A stretch of DNA of 64,000 nucleotides from Picosynechococcus sp. PCC 7002 (GTDB taxonomy: Bacteria; Cyanobacteriota; Cyanobacteriia; Cyanobacteriales; MRBY01), in the NCBI RefSeq assembly GCF_963860125.1, contig NZ_CAWLFA010000001.1, positions 930,001 to 994,000 on the forward strand, read 5' to 3'. Positions 17,161-25,662 of this stretch are shown one piece after another; position 1 is the first letter of the stretch, and every line of letters begins with the position of its first letter. A program made the translations under genes and the position numbers. The notes under the pieces are model-generated. The model made no database searches, was not told the DNA's origin, and saw nothing but the letters and a program-made list of their open reading frames with translations.

Positions 17161-18048
17161 TTAGGATTTGGGTTTGTGGTGCAGGCGAATGCCCACAAAA
17201 ATATCGTAGAGGAAACTGAGAAAATCTTTTCCCTGGAGCAGCCCTAATGATTGGGGAGAACCTTTTTGATCTAACAGGGGCTTGATGTAGTAATAGGCGG
17301 GTTGATACTTATACCAAGGAATTGAGGGCCACAGGTGATGGACTAGGTGGTAATTTTGCCCAAGGATCAAAAGATTGAGGAGCTTGCTTGGGTAAACCCT
17401 GGCATTTTTCCAGCGATCGCGTTCTTCAAAGGGACGATGGGGTAAATAATCAAAGAACAAACCCAGGGCAATACCAACCACCAGGGCCGGAACAAACCAA
17501 AAGTTCATGATGTAGCCAATGAAGCCATACTGGATGCCTAGGTAGACAATGACTCCTAAAAAAGCACGGCTAAGGAACCACTCCAGTAATTCGTAATTTT
17601 TCCACAGACGACGCTTAAAGAAAAAGATTTCGTGGTAGAAAAAACGGGCTGCAATCATCCAGAGGGGGCCGCCAGTCGAAACGAAATGATCCGGATCATT
17701 TTCAGGATCATTGACATGGGCGTGGTGCTGGAGATGGACCCGGGTAAAAACCGGGAAAGCAAATCCCAGCATTAGGGCACTGGCATGGCCCAAGATGGTA
17801 TTGACCGCACGGTTGCTATGGGCGGCACGGTGGGACGCATCGTGGATCACCGTTCCCGCAAGGTGCAGCGCTAAAACGTTTTCTAGGAAGCAAATCCAGT
17901 CATACCAACCCCAAAACCAATAGCCTCCCACGGAGGTGGCGATCAATCCTACTGCGATGATGACCATCCACACATTAGGGTTCATCCCACCAGGGGGACG
18001 CAAATACTCCCTTGACATTACCAATGATGACGCTGCCGCCGCCGTCAT
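17161..18048 (-). CDS. crtR: Beta-carotene hydroxylase CrtR
   Basis: Di-iron membrane hydroxylase that makes zeaxanthin and hydroxylates the ring of myxoxanthophyll precursors. The histidine clusters are intact: HDASHRAAH (about 68-76), HLQHHAHVND (about 105) and HLVHHLWPS (about 235). Several hydrophobic segments fit a fatty-acid-desaturase-like fold. 295 residues is the normal size for cyanobacterial CrtR. The start MTAAAASSLVMSREYLRPP is accepted; an internal Met 11 is possible. The gene lies upstream of mrp, and a small frameshifted ORF precedes it. Confidence 0.95.
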   Translation of the reverse strand: MTAAAASSLVMSREYLRPPGGMNPNVWMVIIAVGLIATSVGGYWFWGWYDWICFLENVLALHLAGTVIHDASHRAAHSNRAVNTILGHASALMLGFAFPVFTRVHLQHHAHVNDPENDPDHFVSTGGPLWMIAARFFYHEIFFFKRRLWKNYELLEWFLSRAFLGVIVYLGIQYGFIGYIMNFWFVPALVVGIALGLFFDYLPHRPFEERDRWKNARVYPSKLLNLLILGQNYHLVHHLWPSIPWYKYQPAYYYIKPLLDQKGSPQSLGLLQGKDFLSFLYDIFVGIRLHHKPKS

Positions 18049-18202
18049 AAGCTCCTGTTCTCCTCGATGTCTGTGAAATTTGGTTAATCCTTGGGTAGTT
18101 TACAATACTTAAGGCTAATTCATAAACCTTGACGTGCCATAAACACTGTTCAGAAAAAAACAAAAAACGCTTGTAATTCAACGTTTCTAGGCTAATTTCA
18201 AG

Positions 18203-18360
18203 CTAGCCATTTACTGCGTCGCTGCGTTTGTAAAATACCAAGTCCACGGTTACTTTCTGCAGTTTATCGTCTTCTTCCGTGGCGATCGCCTCGCGGAGTT
18301 TGACAATTAAGAGGATTAATGTTCCGTGGCGTGATTGATAAACAATCGGTTTTCCTGCAT
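18203..18360 (-). pseudogene. Small ORF broken by an apparent single-base frameshift
   Basis: Reading the minus strand from ATG 18360 gives MQENRLFINHATEH and then TAA. One base later the next frame continues as LILLIVKLREAIATEEDD and on to QKVTVDLVFYKRSDAVNG, stopping at TAG (18203-18205). Adding one T in the run after CAT would join both parts into a 52-residue protein of natural composition, containing an in-frame HIP1 octamer. This suggests a recently broken gene, a sequencing error, or frameshifting. I know no family for it. It fills the otherwise empty 347-bp space between EI24 and crtR. Confidence 0.45.
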
Positions 18361-18396
18361 TGGGAAGAGTTTAAGAGAGTGTCCTGTCCTCGGTTC

Positions 18397-19203
18397 CTAG
18401 TCACTGGCTGGGGGATTCAGCTTTGGCAACAGGCGATCGCACACAAACAAAGTGCCAGAGGCAACGCAGAGGGGAATCGTCACGAGATTGAGAAAAGGCA
18501 AACTGATCAACCCTAGACAAACCAGCCCAAACCCCGCACTCCCCGGCAAGGCCCGGTAAACTTGCCGCAACTTTTGACGAAATGTAAAGCGCCTTCTCTC
18601 AAGGGTGGCATCGAAAAAATCAAGGCAAATAATCGTTAAAGTCACCGCCAAGCCTCCCAGGGAGGACAGCACGCTACCAATCCCCGGCAAAAAGTTGATC
18701 CCAAACAACAAGGGGGCGATCGCCAAAACCAAGGCTAATTTTTTTAGTTCAAAGAGAATGGCGCGGCCAATGTCGCGGAAAATACCCACTTCAATGATTT
18801 CCAGGCGACTGGTGCGGAGTTTTTCAATCTGTTCTGAGAGTTGGCCATACCAAGGGGCACCCAGAATAACGCCAAACTGCACCAGCAGCAGTCCCACAGC
18901 AATAAACACTGCCGCAATGAAAATCAGGCCTAACAACCCTCCCAGAAAATTTGCGCCGTAATCTAACCACTGCAACCAAGGAGGTAAGCGATCAATTAAA
19001 CCAATCAGACTGGTGCTAATCCAAGTGTAGCCAGCCCCCGCCGTCCGCCACGCCCAGCGCAAAGAAAAAGTATAGAGCAATCCCCCCAGCACGACATTAA
19101 CGCCAAGGGGAATCGCTAAATATTGGAGAAGCTTCGGGTGACGGGAAAAAAATCTCGCGGCGCGGAATGGGTAACTGGCCCCCCGAATGAAGTCAATGGG
19201 CAT
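18397..19203 (-). CDS. EI24 (DUF540/CysZ-like) integral membrane protein
   Basis: A 268-residue membrane protein with at least four hydrophobic segments (around residues 30-48, 85-115, 150-172, 175-195, 225-250). The N-terminus FIRGASYPFRAARFFSRHP and the segment IEVGIFRDIGRAILFELKKLALVLAIA are typical of the EI24/CysZ-like family. E. coli CysZ transports sulfate, but cyanobacterial members have no settled role, so I do not assign a substrate. It lies 49 bp upstream (genomically to the right, the epimerase gene) of nothing related; it may be the second gene after the epimerase on the minus strand. Confidence 0.8.
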   Translation of the reverse strand: MPIDFIRGASYPFRAARFFSRHPKLLQYLAIPLGVNVVLGGLLYTFSLRWAWRTAGAGYTWISTSLIGLIDRLPPWLQWLDYGANFLGGLLGLIFIAAVFIAVGLLLVQFGVILGAPWYGQLSEQIEKLRTSRLEIIEVGIFRDIGRAILFELKKLALVLAIAPLLFGINFLPGIGSVLSSLGGLAVTLTIICLDFFDATLERRRFTFRQKLRQVYRALPGSAGFGLVCLGLISLPFLNLVTIPLCVASGTLFVCDRLLPKLNPPASD

Positions 19204-19251
19204 ATTTTTCGGGTCAACTCTACCTTGGGTCGTAATGCTCTGTCTTTCAAT

Positions 19252-20082
19252 CTAAACTTCAATGGTCGGATGGCGGAATGTAAACCCTAAATTTTTTAAT
19301 TTTTGGTTAGATACACGCACATTTAAAGGGCGATCAGAGGGTTGGCTCGCATCCCAACGTACTGGGGCCAGGGCATATTTTTCGGCCAAACGAGAGAGCA
19401 ATTCCCGCCGGGGCAGGGGTTCATCACAAACTAGATTGAATAAACCGTTCAGATTATGGATCTGGGCAAACTCGATCGCTGCCACAATGTCTGCTAAATG
19501 AATCCAGTTACCATATTCGCTGCCGTCACCAGGTCGCACCTGCCCCATGGCCCGCTGGAAAATTTTCTTAATTTCTCGGCCTTCACCATAGATTCCCCCC
19601 AAACGCAAAATGCAAACCTGACGTGCATCGGTGGCGATCGCCTTTAGGGTTTGTTCCGTTGCCAAAAGAATTTCTGCAAAAACATGGGGTGGTTTGTCGG
19701 GGGTCTTTTCATCAACCCAAGCACCGTGGTGATTGCCGACGATGGCGTAGCTGCTGGTATAAATCACCTGTTTAACGGTGTCGTTATGGGTGAGGGCCTG
19801 GGCGAGGTTTTGGGCCGTTTTCAGATAAGCCTGCCGATAATTTGCTTCGGTGCGCCCCTTGGAACCTACTGCCAAAAGAATGACATCTTGGCCTTCACAA
19901 AGCTCCTGGAGGGCTTCTGGTTGATCGCCGCTGAGGACTTTCACCTGGTGAGCAATCCCTTGTAACTGGGAGACTTTTTCGGGGGTCGTTGTTGTCACGG
20001 TCACTTGATGACCCGCCGTTGTCCACTGCTTGGCGATCGCCTGGCCCACATAGCCACAGCCAATAATTGCAATTTTCACCAA
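19252..20082 (-). CDS. NAD-dependent epimerase/dehydratase-like protein (SDR, YeeZ type)
   Basis: A 276-residue extended-SDR-like protein. The nucleotide motif IAIIGCGYVGQAIA is at the N-terminus, with VIYTSSYAIVG around residue 110 and LRLGGIYGEGRE around 160. The catalytic YxxxK tyrosine is not clear, as in YeeZ-type proteins, so enzymatic activity is uncertain. AAGGAGG lies seven bases before a TTG (20082) and ten before a GTG (20079); either may start. It is divergent from the acyltransferase gene (66 bp). Substrate unknown. Confidence 0.8.
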   Translation of the reverse strand: MVKIAIIGCGYVGQAIAKQWTTAGHQVTVTTTTPEKVSQLQGIAHQVKVLSGDQPEALQELCEGQDVILLAVGSKGRTEANYRQAYLKTAQNLAQALTHNDTVKQVIYTSSYAIVGNHHGAWVDEKTPDKPPHVFAEILLATEQTLKAIATDARQVCILRLGGIYGEGREIKKIFQRAMGQVRPGDGSEYGNWIHLADIVAAIEFAQIHNLNGLFNLVCDEPLPRRELLSRLAEKYALAPVRWDASQPSDRPLNVRVSNQKLKNLGFTFRHPTIEV

Positions 20083-20148
20083 GGGAATTCCTCCTTAACA
20101 AACCATGCCATAATTTTAAGCATTGTAAAGTCCTGTTTTGTCGCTATT

Positions 20149-21024
20149 ATGCCCCTTTTTCCGCCATTTCCGCCCCTGGATCCGCCCTTGGATGGCTGGT
20201 CTTTAGAAGGGCGCGACCCAGAAACTATCCGGCGTTTGCTGCCCCTCTGGGAGTGGCTCTACAAATTTTATTTTCGGGTAGAAACCAGTGGCTGGGAAAA
20301 TTTACCGACAGATGAGCCGGTGTTAGGGGTTGGTTCCCACAATGGCGGCCTTGCGGCACCGGATATGTGGATGATGATGTATGACTGGTTTCGGCGGTAT
20401 GGAGTTGAAAGGCCCACCTATGGCCTGATGCATCGCAATATTTGGCTCGCTTTTCCAGAATTAGCGAAAATTGCGGTCAAAACGGGGGCAGTGCAAGCCC
20501 ACCCGAAAATGGCGATCGCCGCTTTGAAATCCGGGGCCAATGTCCTTGTCTATCCCGGAGGTGGCCAAGATGTTTTCCGGCCCCATGCCCAAAGAAATCA
20601 GATTTATTTTGCCGAGCGACGGGGATTTATTAAACTGGCCCTGCGCCAGGGGGTGCCCATTGTGCCGCTGATTTCTTGGGGAGCCCACGACAGTATTTTT
20701 GTCATTGAAGATATCTACGAACCCCTTAAAGGATTTTTAAAAGCGTTTAACCTGCCGTGGCTATTTAACATCGACCCAGAAGTTTTTCCTATTTATCTCG
20801 GTTTACCCTGGGGCGTCGCCTTTGGCCCCCTACCCAACTTTCCCTTGCCCACAAAAATGTACACACGGGTCTGTCCACCAATTCGCTTTGAAAAATATGG
20901 CCGGGCCGCGGCTGGCGATCGCCCCTATGTGGAAGCTTGTTATCAGCGGGTTTTAGGGGAGATGCAATGGGAATTAGATCAATTAATCGCTGAGGTCGAA
21001 TCTCGCCCTAAAAGTTGTCCCTAG
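20149..21024 (+). CDS. Lysophospholipid acyltransferase-like / DGAT-like acyltransferase
   Basis: A 291-residue protein of the glycerolipid acyltransferase superfamily. Visible are GSHNGGLAAPDMWMM (acceptor block I, not a strict HX4D), the TYGLMHRNIWLAFP segment, VYPGGGQDVFRP (block III) and VPIVPLISWGAHD (block IV), in the order seen in the MGAT/phytyl-ester-synthase-like branch. I recall cyanobacterial relatives reported to make acyl plastoquinol or neutral lipids (Synechocystis slr2103); identity with that group is an inference. The frame is open from 20005, but MPLFPPFPPLDPPLDGW at 20149 avoids overlap with the divergent epimerase. No Shine-Dalgarno is evident. The stop interlocks with the convergent permease by 4 bp. 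Confidence 0.8.
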   Translation: MPLFPPFPPLDPPLDGWSLEGRDPETIRRLLPLWEWLYKFYFRVETSGWENLPTDEPVLGVGSHNGGLAAPDMWMMMYDWFRRYGVERPTYGLMHRNIWLAFPELAKIAVKTGAVQAHPKMAIAALKSGANVLVYPGGGQDVFRPHAQRNQIYFAERRGFIKLALRQGVPIVPLISWGAHDSIFVIEDIYEPLKGFLKAFNLPWLFNIDPEVFPIYLGLPWGVAFGPLPNFPLPTKMYTRVCPPIRFEKYGRAAAGDRPYVEACYQRVLGEMQWELDQLIAEVESRPKSCP

Positions 21025-21881
21025 CGGCGGTTCGCAGGATTTAGCCAGGTGTTTAAGCCTTCCCCTAGCAAAGATAAACCCATCACCATCAGGGTCATGG
21101 TCAGCCCCGGAAACAGCGCCGTCCACCAAATCCCCGTCGGCAAAGCATCGAGGGCGAGGCGCAAATCATGGCCCCATTCCGGCGTGCCATCGGGCAAACC
21201 TAAACCCAAAAAGCCCAAGCCCCCCAGAATTAAAATCGCATCGGCAGCATTGAGGGTAAACAGTACCGGTACACTCTGGATTACATTGAGAAACAAATAT
21301 TTCGACAAAATTCGCCTTGGCGTTGCGCCCATGGCCTGGGCTGCTTCGATAAACAGTTCTGTTTTGGCGCTGGTGGTGCGGTTGCGGACAAGGCGAAAAT
21401 ATTGGGGCACATAGGAAATGCTCAGGGCGATCGCCGCATTAATGACCCCTTTGCCCACCACAAAGGCGAGGGTAACGGACAACAGCAATCCCGGTAGGGT
21501 ATAGATCGTATCCATTAAAAACAGCAGCACCCGGTCTACCTTGCCACCAAAATATCCACTCACCATCCCCAGGGGAACGCCGATTATTAAACTGAGACTC
21601 GTGGCTAGCAGCACTACCTTGAGGGCTGCCTGGGTACCAAAGAGGGTGCGGGACAAAACATCGTAACCCTGGCGACTGGTGCCAAACCAATGGTTCCAAC
21701 TGGGGGGACTATGGATCGGGAAACTGAGGGAATCGAGGGGATCTTTCAACCAGCCGACATTTTCTAATAAGGGTGCGCCGAGGGCGATCGCCACAAATAG
21801 CCCGGTAAGCGTCACCCCCACCAGGGCCAGGCGACGCGAAAGTTTTGCCTCAGGATTTTCCCCTGCCATAACAGCCCACAT
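21021..21881 (-). CDS. ABC transporter permease, dipeptide/nickel (DppC/OppC) type
   Basis: Inner-membrane permease, about six hydrophobic segments, 286 residues. The EAA loop is clear (FIEAAQAMGATPRRILSKY, near residue 185) and the C-terminal SLLGEGLNTWLNPANRR matches DppC/OppC proteins. The first Met may be Met5 (MAGENPEAKL). No DppB, ATPase or binding protein is nearby, so it is an orphan component here; cyanobacterial oligopeptide transporter genes are often scattered. Substrate cannot be told from sequence. Confidence 0.88.
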   Translation of the reverse strand: MWAVMAGENPEAKLSRRLALVGVTLTGLFVAIALGAPLLENVGWLKDPLDSLSFPIHSPPSWNHWFGTSRQGYDVLSRTLFGTQAALKVVLLATSLSLIIGVPLGMVSGYFGGKVDRVLLFLMDTIYTLPGLLLSVTLAFVVGKGVINAAIALSISYVPQYFRLVRNRTTSAKTELFIEAAQAMGATPRRILSKYLFLNVIQSVPVLFTLNAADAILILGGLGFLGLGLPDGTPEWGHDLRLALDALPTGIWWTALFPGLTMTLMVMGLSLLGEGLNTWLNPANRR

Positions 21882-21933
21882 TAAAACAGAACGTCTGTCA
21901 GTATAGCGGTTGGGCGGTCTCTCCCCATGGCTT

Positions 21934-22272
21934 TTACCAAATATCTAAACCAATCAGAATACTTTCTCGATCGGATAAGTCGCCGATAAACTTTCGCAAG
22001 GGGGGCGGCAATTTTTTGATCAGAGTCGGGGTCGCAACAATCCGTTCTGACTCAGCGAGGTCGGGGTGCTCATAAATATCAATGATCCGGATTTCGTGGC
22101 GTCCGGGCAGATATTCGCTGCAAATGCTTTCTAGTTCGTTGATCGCCCAGCGGGAATGGCTATTACTGCCAGCAACGTAGAGATAAAGCACATAGAATTC
22201 ATTTTGTTTGTGGTGGATGGGAGGGCTTGGATCTAGCCGCGGGGAGGGATCCTTAGAGAAGTCAGAAGCCAT
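21934..22272 (-). CDS. KaiB-family protein (divergent, not with kaiA/kaiC)
   Basis: A 112-residue protein with the KaiB thioredoxin-like domain: YVLYLYVAGSNSHS (30-43), RIIDIYEHPDLAE (62-74), and ATPTLIKKLPPPLRKFIGDLS (80-100), ending at LIGLDIW. Compared with the clock KaiB it has an extra N-terminal tail of about 25 residues and lacks the last dozen residues, which is the pattern of KaiB2/KaiB3-type or SasA-domain-like homologues. No kaiA or kaiC is next to it. It lies 14 bp after the cysteine desulfurase gene, so cotranscription is likely. A role in clock-related or stress signalling is inference. Confidence 0.85.
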   Translation of the reverse strand: MASDFSKDPSPRLDPSPPIHHKQNEFYVLYLYVAGSNSHSRWAINELESICSEYLPGRHEIRIIDIYEHPDLAESERIVATPTLIKKLPPPLRKFIGDLSDRESILIGLDIW

Positions 22273-22286
22273 GTATTTGGGTCAGG

Positions 22287-23450
22287 TTATGCCAGAAGCA
22301 CGGTAGGTTGTCGCTGCAAAATTTGTTCGAGGGCGATCGCCGTCCATTCTATATCTTCCATTTGAGTTTGTGCACCTAGGGTTAAGCGAATCCCAGAGAG
22401 AGCCTCTTGATCGCTATAGCCCATCGCCTTCAGGGTTGTGCTGGGATTGAGTTTACCGCTATGGCAGGCAGACCCCGCACTAATACCGATGCCAGCGAGG
22501 TTCATTTGACGCACGAGGGTTTTCCCGGTTAGGCCCAGGAGGGGCGAATCTTGGCGCAAGGCAAAACTGACATGGTGGGGTAAGCGGGCATGGCGATCGC
22601 CTGTAATTTGTAGATGTGGGCTACTGCTCCCTCGGTTTAACAAAAAATTGCGGAGGCGACTCAAGCGTTCAATTTCTTGGGCCATGGTTTCCTCGGCGAG
22701 TTCAGCGGCCATCCCCAAAGCAACGATGCCGGGTAAATTTTGGGTGCCGGAACGCAAATTGTGTTCTTGGCCGCCGCCGTAGAGTCGGGGCTGAAGTTTA
22801 ATACCGTCGCGCACATACAACGCACCAGCCCCCTGGAGGCCATAGATTTTGTGCCCAGACAGGGAAAGCAAATCCACGGGAAGCTGGCGGAGATCAATGG
22901 GAATGCGTCCCACGGCCTGAACTGCGTCGGTGTGAAAGGTAATGTGATGTTTTTTGGCGATCGCCCCCAGTTCCGCAATGGGTTGAATGGTGCCCACTTC
23001 GCTCTGGCCATAGATCACCGAAATTAAAATCGTGTTGGCTTGAATCGCCTTTTCTAGATCCTGAGGATCTACTTGGCCACGACGATTAACTCCGAGGCGT
23101 GTCACTTGCCAGCCTTGGGTTGCGAGGAAATCTGCGGCCTTGGCGATCGCCGGATGTTCCACCTGGGAGATAATCAAATGTTGCGGCTCTCGGTACTGGT
23201 CTGTAATGCCAAAAATTGCCAGGTTATCGGCTTCGGTACCCCCTGCCGTAAAAATAATTTCATCGGGGTTCGCTGCACCAATGAGGCTCGCCACTTGCAT
23301 CCGCGCCATTTCCAGGAGGGTAGCAGCCCGATTGCCCCAACCATGTAAGCTGGAGGGATTGCCCCAGGTTTGGCCACAGACTGCTTGCACCCGCTGGATC
23401 ACCAAGGGATGGGGGGGCGTTGTGGCGCTGTAATCAAGGTAAATTTGCAT
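22287..23450 (-). CDS. Cysteine desulfurase (NifS/IscS class)
   Basis: PLP enzyme that takes sulfur from cysteine for Fe-S clusters and tRNA thiolation. Visible are YLDYSATTPPHP at the N-terminus, EHPAIAKAADFL, the PLP-binding Lys in SLSGHKIYGLQG (near 205), RSGTQNLPGIV and the active-site Cys loop GSACHSGKLNPS (near 325). This is class I (NifS/IscS). The frame is open to 23543, but the Met at 23450 starts the conserved MQIYLDYSATTP; no Shine-Dalgarno is obvious. 387 residues. It heads a unit with the KaiB-family gene. Confidence 0.93.
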   Translation of the reverse strand: MQIYLDYSATTPPHPLVIQRVQAVCGQTWGNPSSLHGWGNRAATLLEMARMQVASLIGAANPDEIIFTAGGTEADNLAIFGITDQYREPQHLIISQVEHPAIAKAADFLATQGWQVTRLGVNRRGQVDPQDLEKAIQANTILISVIYGQSEVGTIQPIAELGAIAKKHHITFHTDAVQAVGRIPIDLRQLPVDLLSLSGHKIYGLQGAGALYVRDGIKLQPRLYGGGQEHNLRSGTQNLPGIVALGMAAELAEETMAQEIERLSRLRNFLLNRGSSSPHLQITGDRHARLPHHVSFALRQDSPLLGLTGKTLVRQMNLAGIGISAGSACHSGKLNPSTTLKAMGYSDQEALSGIRLTLGAQTQMEDIEWTAIALEQILQRQPTVLLA

Positions 23451-23617
23451 GGTGGGCGATCGCTCAATGGTTCCCTTAGCATACGCAAATTCGGGCCAAC
23501 CCGTCAGCCCGTGCGACCAAGGGAGTATCCCAGGATAAGCCAAAGTCGCAACAAGAAAAAACTCCCCCAGTCCAAGACCAGAAGAGTTACGCCATCACAT
23601 CACTCTAGGTACAAGCC

Positions 23618-25084
23618 CTAAGCCAAACTTGCAAGCCCATCACCGTAGAGCTTCCGGGCATAGTCCGTCCAAGTGCCCTGGCCCCAATAACGGAAACAAC
23701 TGGTTTCTACCAACAGCAAATACAACAAAGATCGCTGATAGGCTTCTGTTTTCGTCACACTGGGGTCTTCGGCCACGAGACGGTCATATTTTTCGTGGAA
23801 TTTGGCACTCAGTTCATTCATCGGCTCCAGGACATTTTCATAGCCCTTGACCCAACTGAGATCATTCGTCCAGGAAGCGCCATCCACATGGAATTGGTGA
23901 TCATGTTCATTCAAATAGGCGATCGCCTGATTGACGGTTTCTGGAGTAACGCCTTGATTTTCCGCCTCCAGTCTTGTCCAAATCTTCGCCTGGCCCACCG
24001 CCTGACACACTGGATAATCGGCTTCGGTAATACCCTTCGCTTCTAGGAGTTCAAGATATTCCGTGCCATTAAAACCGACAACACTACCGTCATTTTTAAT
24101 GTCATGCCAAGCCGGGAGATAACCTCCAGGAAACTCATTCATCATCACGCCGCCATTTTCCCCATCGGCGATCTGGGAAACTAAACAGGGCACTGATTGG
24201 CCTGCTAATTCTTGGCGATCGCGACTCTTCGCTTCGTAATAAGGTTGCATCTGGGCCACCAGTTTCGTATCAGACCCCTGGGTTTTAATCAGTGCCGTAA
24301 TGCTGATTTCTTCGCCCCGGGAATTTTTCACCACCAGGCGATTGGGGAGATATTTATCATCATGGTGTAAACCAGAACCGTCCAAACGCTCCACGGAATG
24401 TTCTTGCACCAAGAGCCAACGATAACCACATTCCTTGAGGGCTTTAATGTATTCAAATAGCGTATCCGGATGATTGGGGAGGTGCATTTCTGGGGGCGAA
24501 AATCCCTTAACCCGCTTCAGGGCTTCGACCCCAAAAATTTCTGCAAAATAATGCTGCCAGGCTTGAATTTGCAATTTTAAATCAGGGATAGGCGTCGAAG
24601 GGGCCACCGCATGGCTCCACATAGTCCCTAGCCATTCCACATAGGGCTGATAACGGGCATCTGTGGTGATTTTCTTGAGGTTATCGAGGACATCTTCCCG
24701 GCCCATTTGCCGTAGACCCCAGAGCAGGTTGCCAGAATAATCCAACATAATCCGGGGGCTACAGCCTGCAGCTACTAGCTCAGGGATAAACTCTCCCATG
24801 CGGCTGTAGCACCAAGCAAACACTGTGGCATTGTGGTTATCACCATCGTGGGGATTTTCCATCATGTGCTGCAAGTTGCAAATGAGTGCGCCATCGGTTC
24901 CGGCGGGAATGGTGGGTTGGTGCATATGAAGGGCACAGGCAAACCCAGCCTTGACTTGATCAAGATTGAGATCACTCCGATCGAGAAAGATTTTTTCGTG
25001 ATGATTGACAATCTCTGAAATTTCCTGCTCCTGACCGCAAATATTGGGTAATTGGGTTGCTTGAGGAGAAAGTGTCGAAACCAT
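23618..25084 (-). CDS. Glycoside hydrolase family 57 protein
   Basis: A 488-residue enzyme-like protein of GH57, the family of alpha-amylase, 4-alpha-glucanotransferase and branching enzymes. The HMHQPTIPAGTDGA segment near residue 55 matches conserved region 1 (HQP), and MMNEFPGGYLPAW and FRYWGQGTWTDYARKLY are visible further on. It is shorter than typical branching enzymes. The frame is open to 25153, but ATG 25084 has AAGGAA seven bases upstream and gives MVSTLSPQATQ. A role in glycogen or other alpha-glucan metabolism is likely; the exact reaction is not known. Confidence 0.88.
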   Translation of the reverse strand: MVSTLSPQATQLPNICGQEQEISEIVNHHEKIFLDRSDLNLDQVKAGFACALHMHQPTIPAGTDGALICNLQHMMENPHDGDNHNATVFAWCYSRMGEFIPELVAAGCSPRIMLDYSGNLLWGLRQMGREDVLDNLKKITTDARYQPYVEWLGTMWSHAVAPSTPIPDLKLQIQAWQHYFAEIFGVEALKRVKGFSPPEMHLPNHPDTLFEYIKALKECGYRWLLVQEHSVERLDGSGLHHDDKYLPNRLVVKNSRGEEISITALIKTQGSDTKLVAQMQPYYEAKSRDRQELAGQSVPCLVSQIADGENGGVMMNEFPGGYLPAWHDIKNDGSVVGFNGTEYLELLEAKGITEADYPVCQAVGQAKIWTRLEAENQGVTPETVNQAIAYLNEHDHQFHVDGASWTNDLSWVKGYENVLEPMNELSAKFHEKYDRLVAEDPSVTKTEAYQRSLLYLLLVETSCFRYWGQGTWTDYARKLYGDGLASLA

Positions 25085-25257
25085 GTATTTTTCCTTATAT
25101 ATCTTTATCGCAATCACGGGACGATGCTTGAAGATCGCTACGGTCAATCCCACAAGGTCGTTTGTGCTGTCGTGGTCTTAATGTTATCTCAATCCTTTGG
25201 GAGTTAAGTTTAAGTTTTAGTTTATCTTGTTATTATTTGATAACCTTATGTTTTGTG

Positions 25258-25293
25258 AAGAAAAAAAGAGAGACCAGTGGACTGATCCCTCTC
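25258..25293 (-). terminator. Probable intrinsic terminator of the ndh operon
   Basis: On the minus strand, a hairpin with GAGAG/CTCTC outer stem and an inner ATCAG/CTGGT-type stem (two-base bulge) is followed by seven T. It lies about 40 bp after the ndhE stop codon. Confidence 0.65.
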
Positions 25294-25334
25294 AAAAAGA
25301 TGAAGTTTATTAACTTTGCTTGGTTTTTAAAGGG

Positions 25335-25646
25335 CTACCATTTCAGCAAATTAAACTGTTCCATATCGATGGTGTTGCGGTTGCGGTAAATAGCAAGGAT
25401 GATTGCCAAACCCACGGCGGCTTCGGCAGCAGCAACAGTCAGAACAAAGACGGTAAAGACTTGCCCTTTGATTTCGCCGGGATCGAGGAAGTTAGAGAAG
25501 CCCATAAAGTTGAGATTGACGGAGTTTAGCAATAGCTCAATGGACATCAACACGCGGACGGCATTGCGACTGGTCACTAAACCGTAAATGCCGATGCAAA
25601 ATAGGGCGGCAGCGAGAACCAGGATGTATTCGAGTTGAATTTGCAT
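25335..25646 (-). CDS. ndhE: NDH-1 subunit NdhE (NuoK)
   Basis: Membrane-arm subunit of the thylakoid NAD(P)H-quinone/ferredoxin-plastoquinone oxidoreductase used in respiration and cyclic electron flow. 103 residues with three membrane segments; the conserved Glu residues lie in VLMSIELLLNSVNL (about 38) and VAAAEAAVGLAI (about 74). The frame extends upstream to 25808 but only as overlap with ndhG; Met at 25646 gives MQIQLEYILVLAAALF, the normal NdhE start. Last gene of ndhA-I-G-E. Confidence 0.96.
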   Translation of the reverse strand: MQIQLEYILVLAAALFCIGIYGLVTSRNAVRVLMSIELLLNSVNLNFMGFSNFLDPGEIKGQVFTVFVLTVAAAEAAVGLAIILAIYRNRNTIDMEQFNLLKW

Positions 25647-25662
25647 GGGTGTCAAGAAAAGC

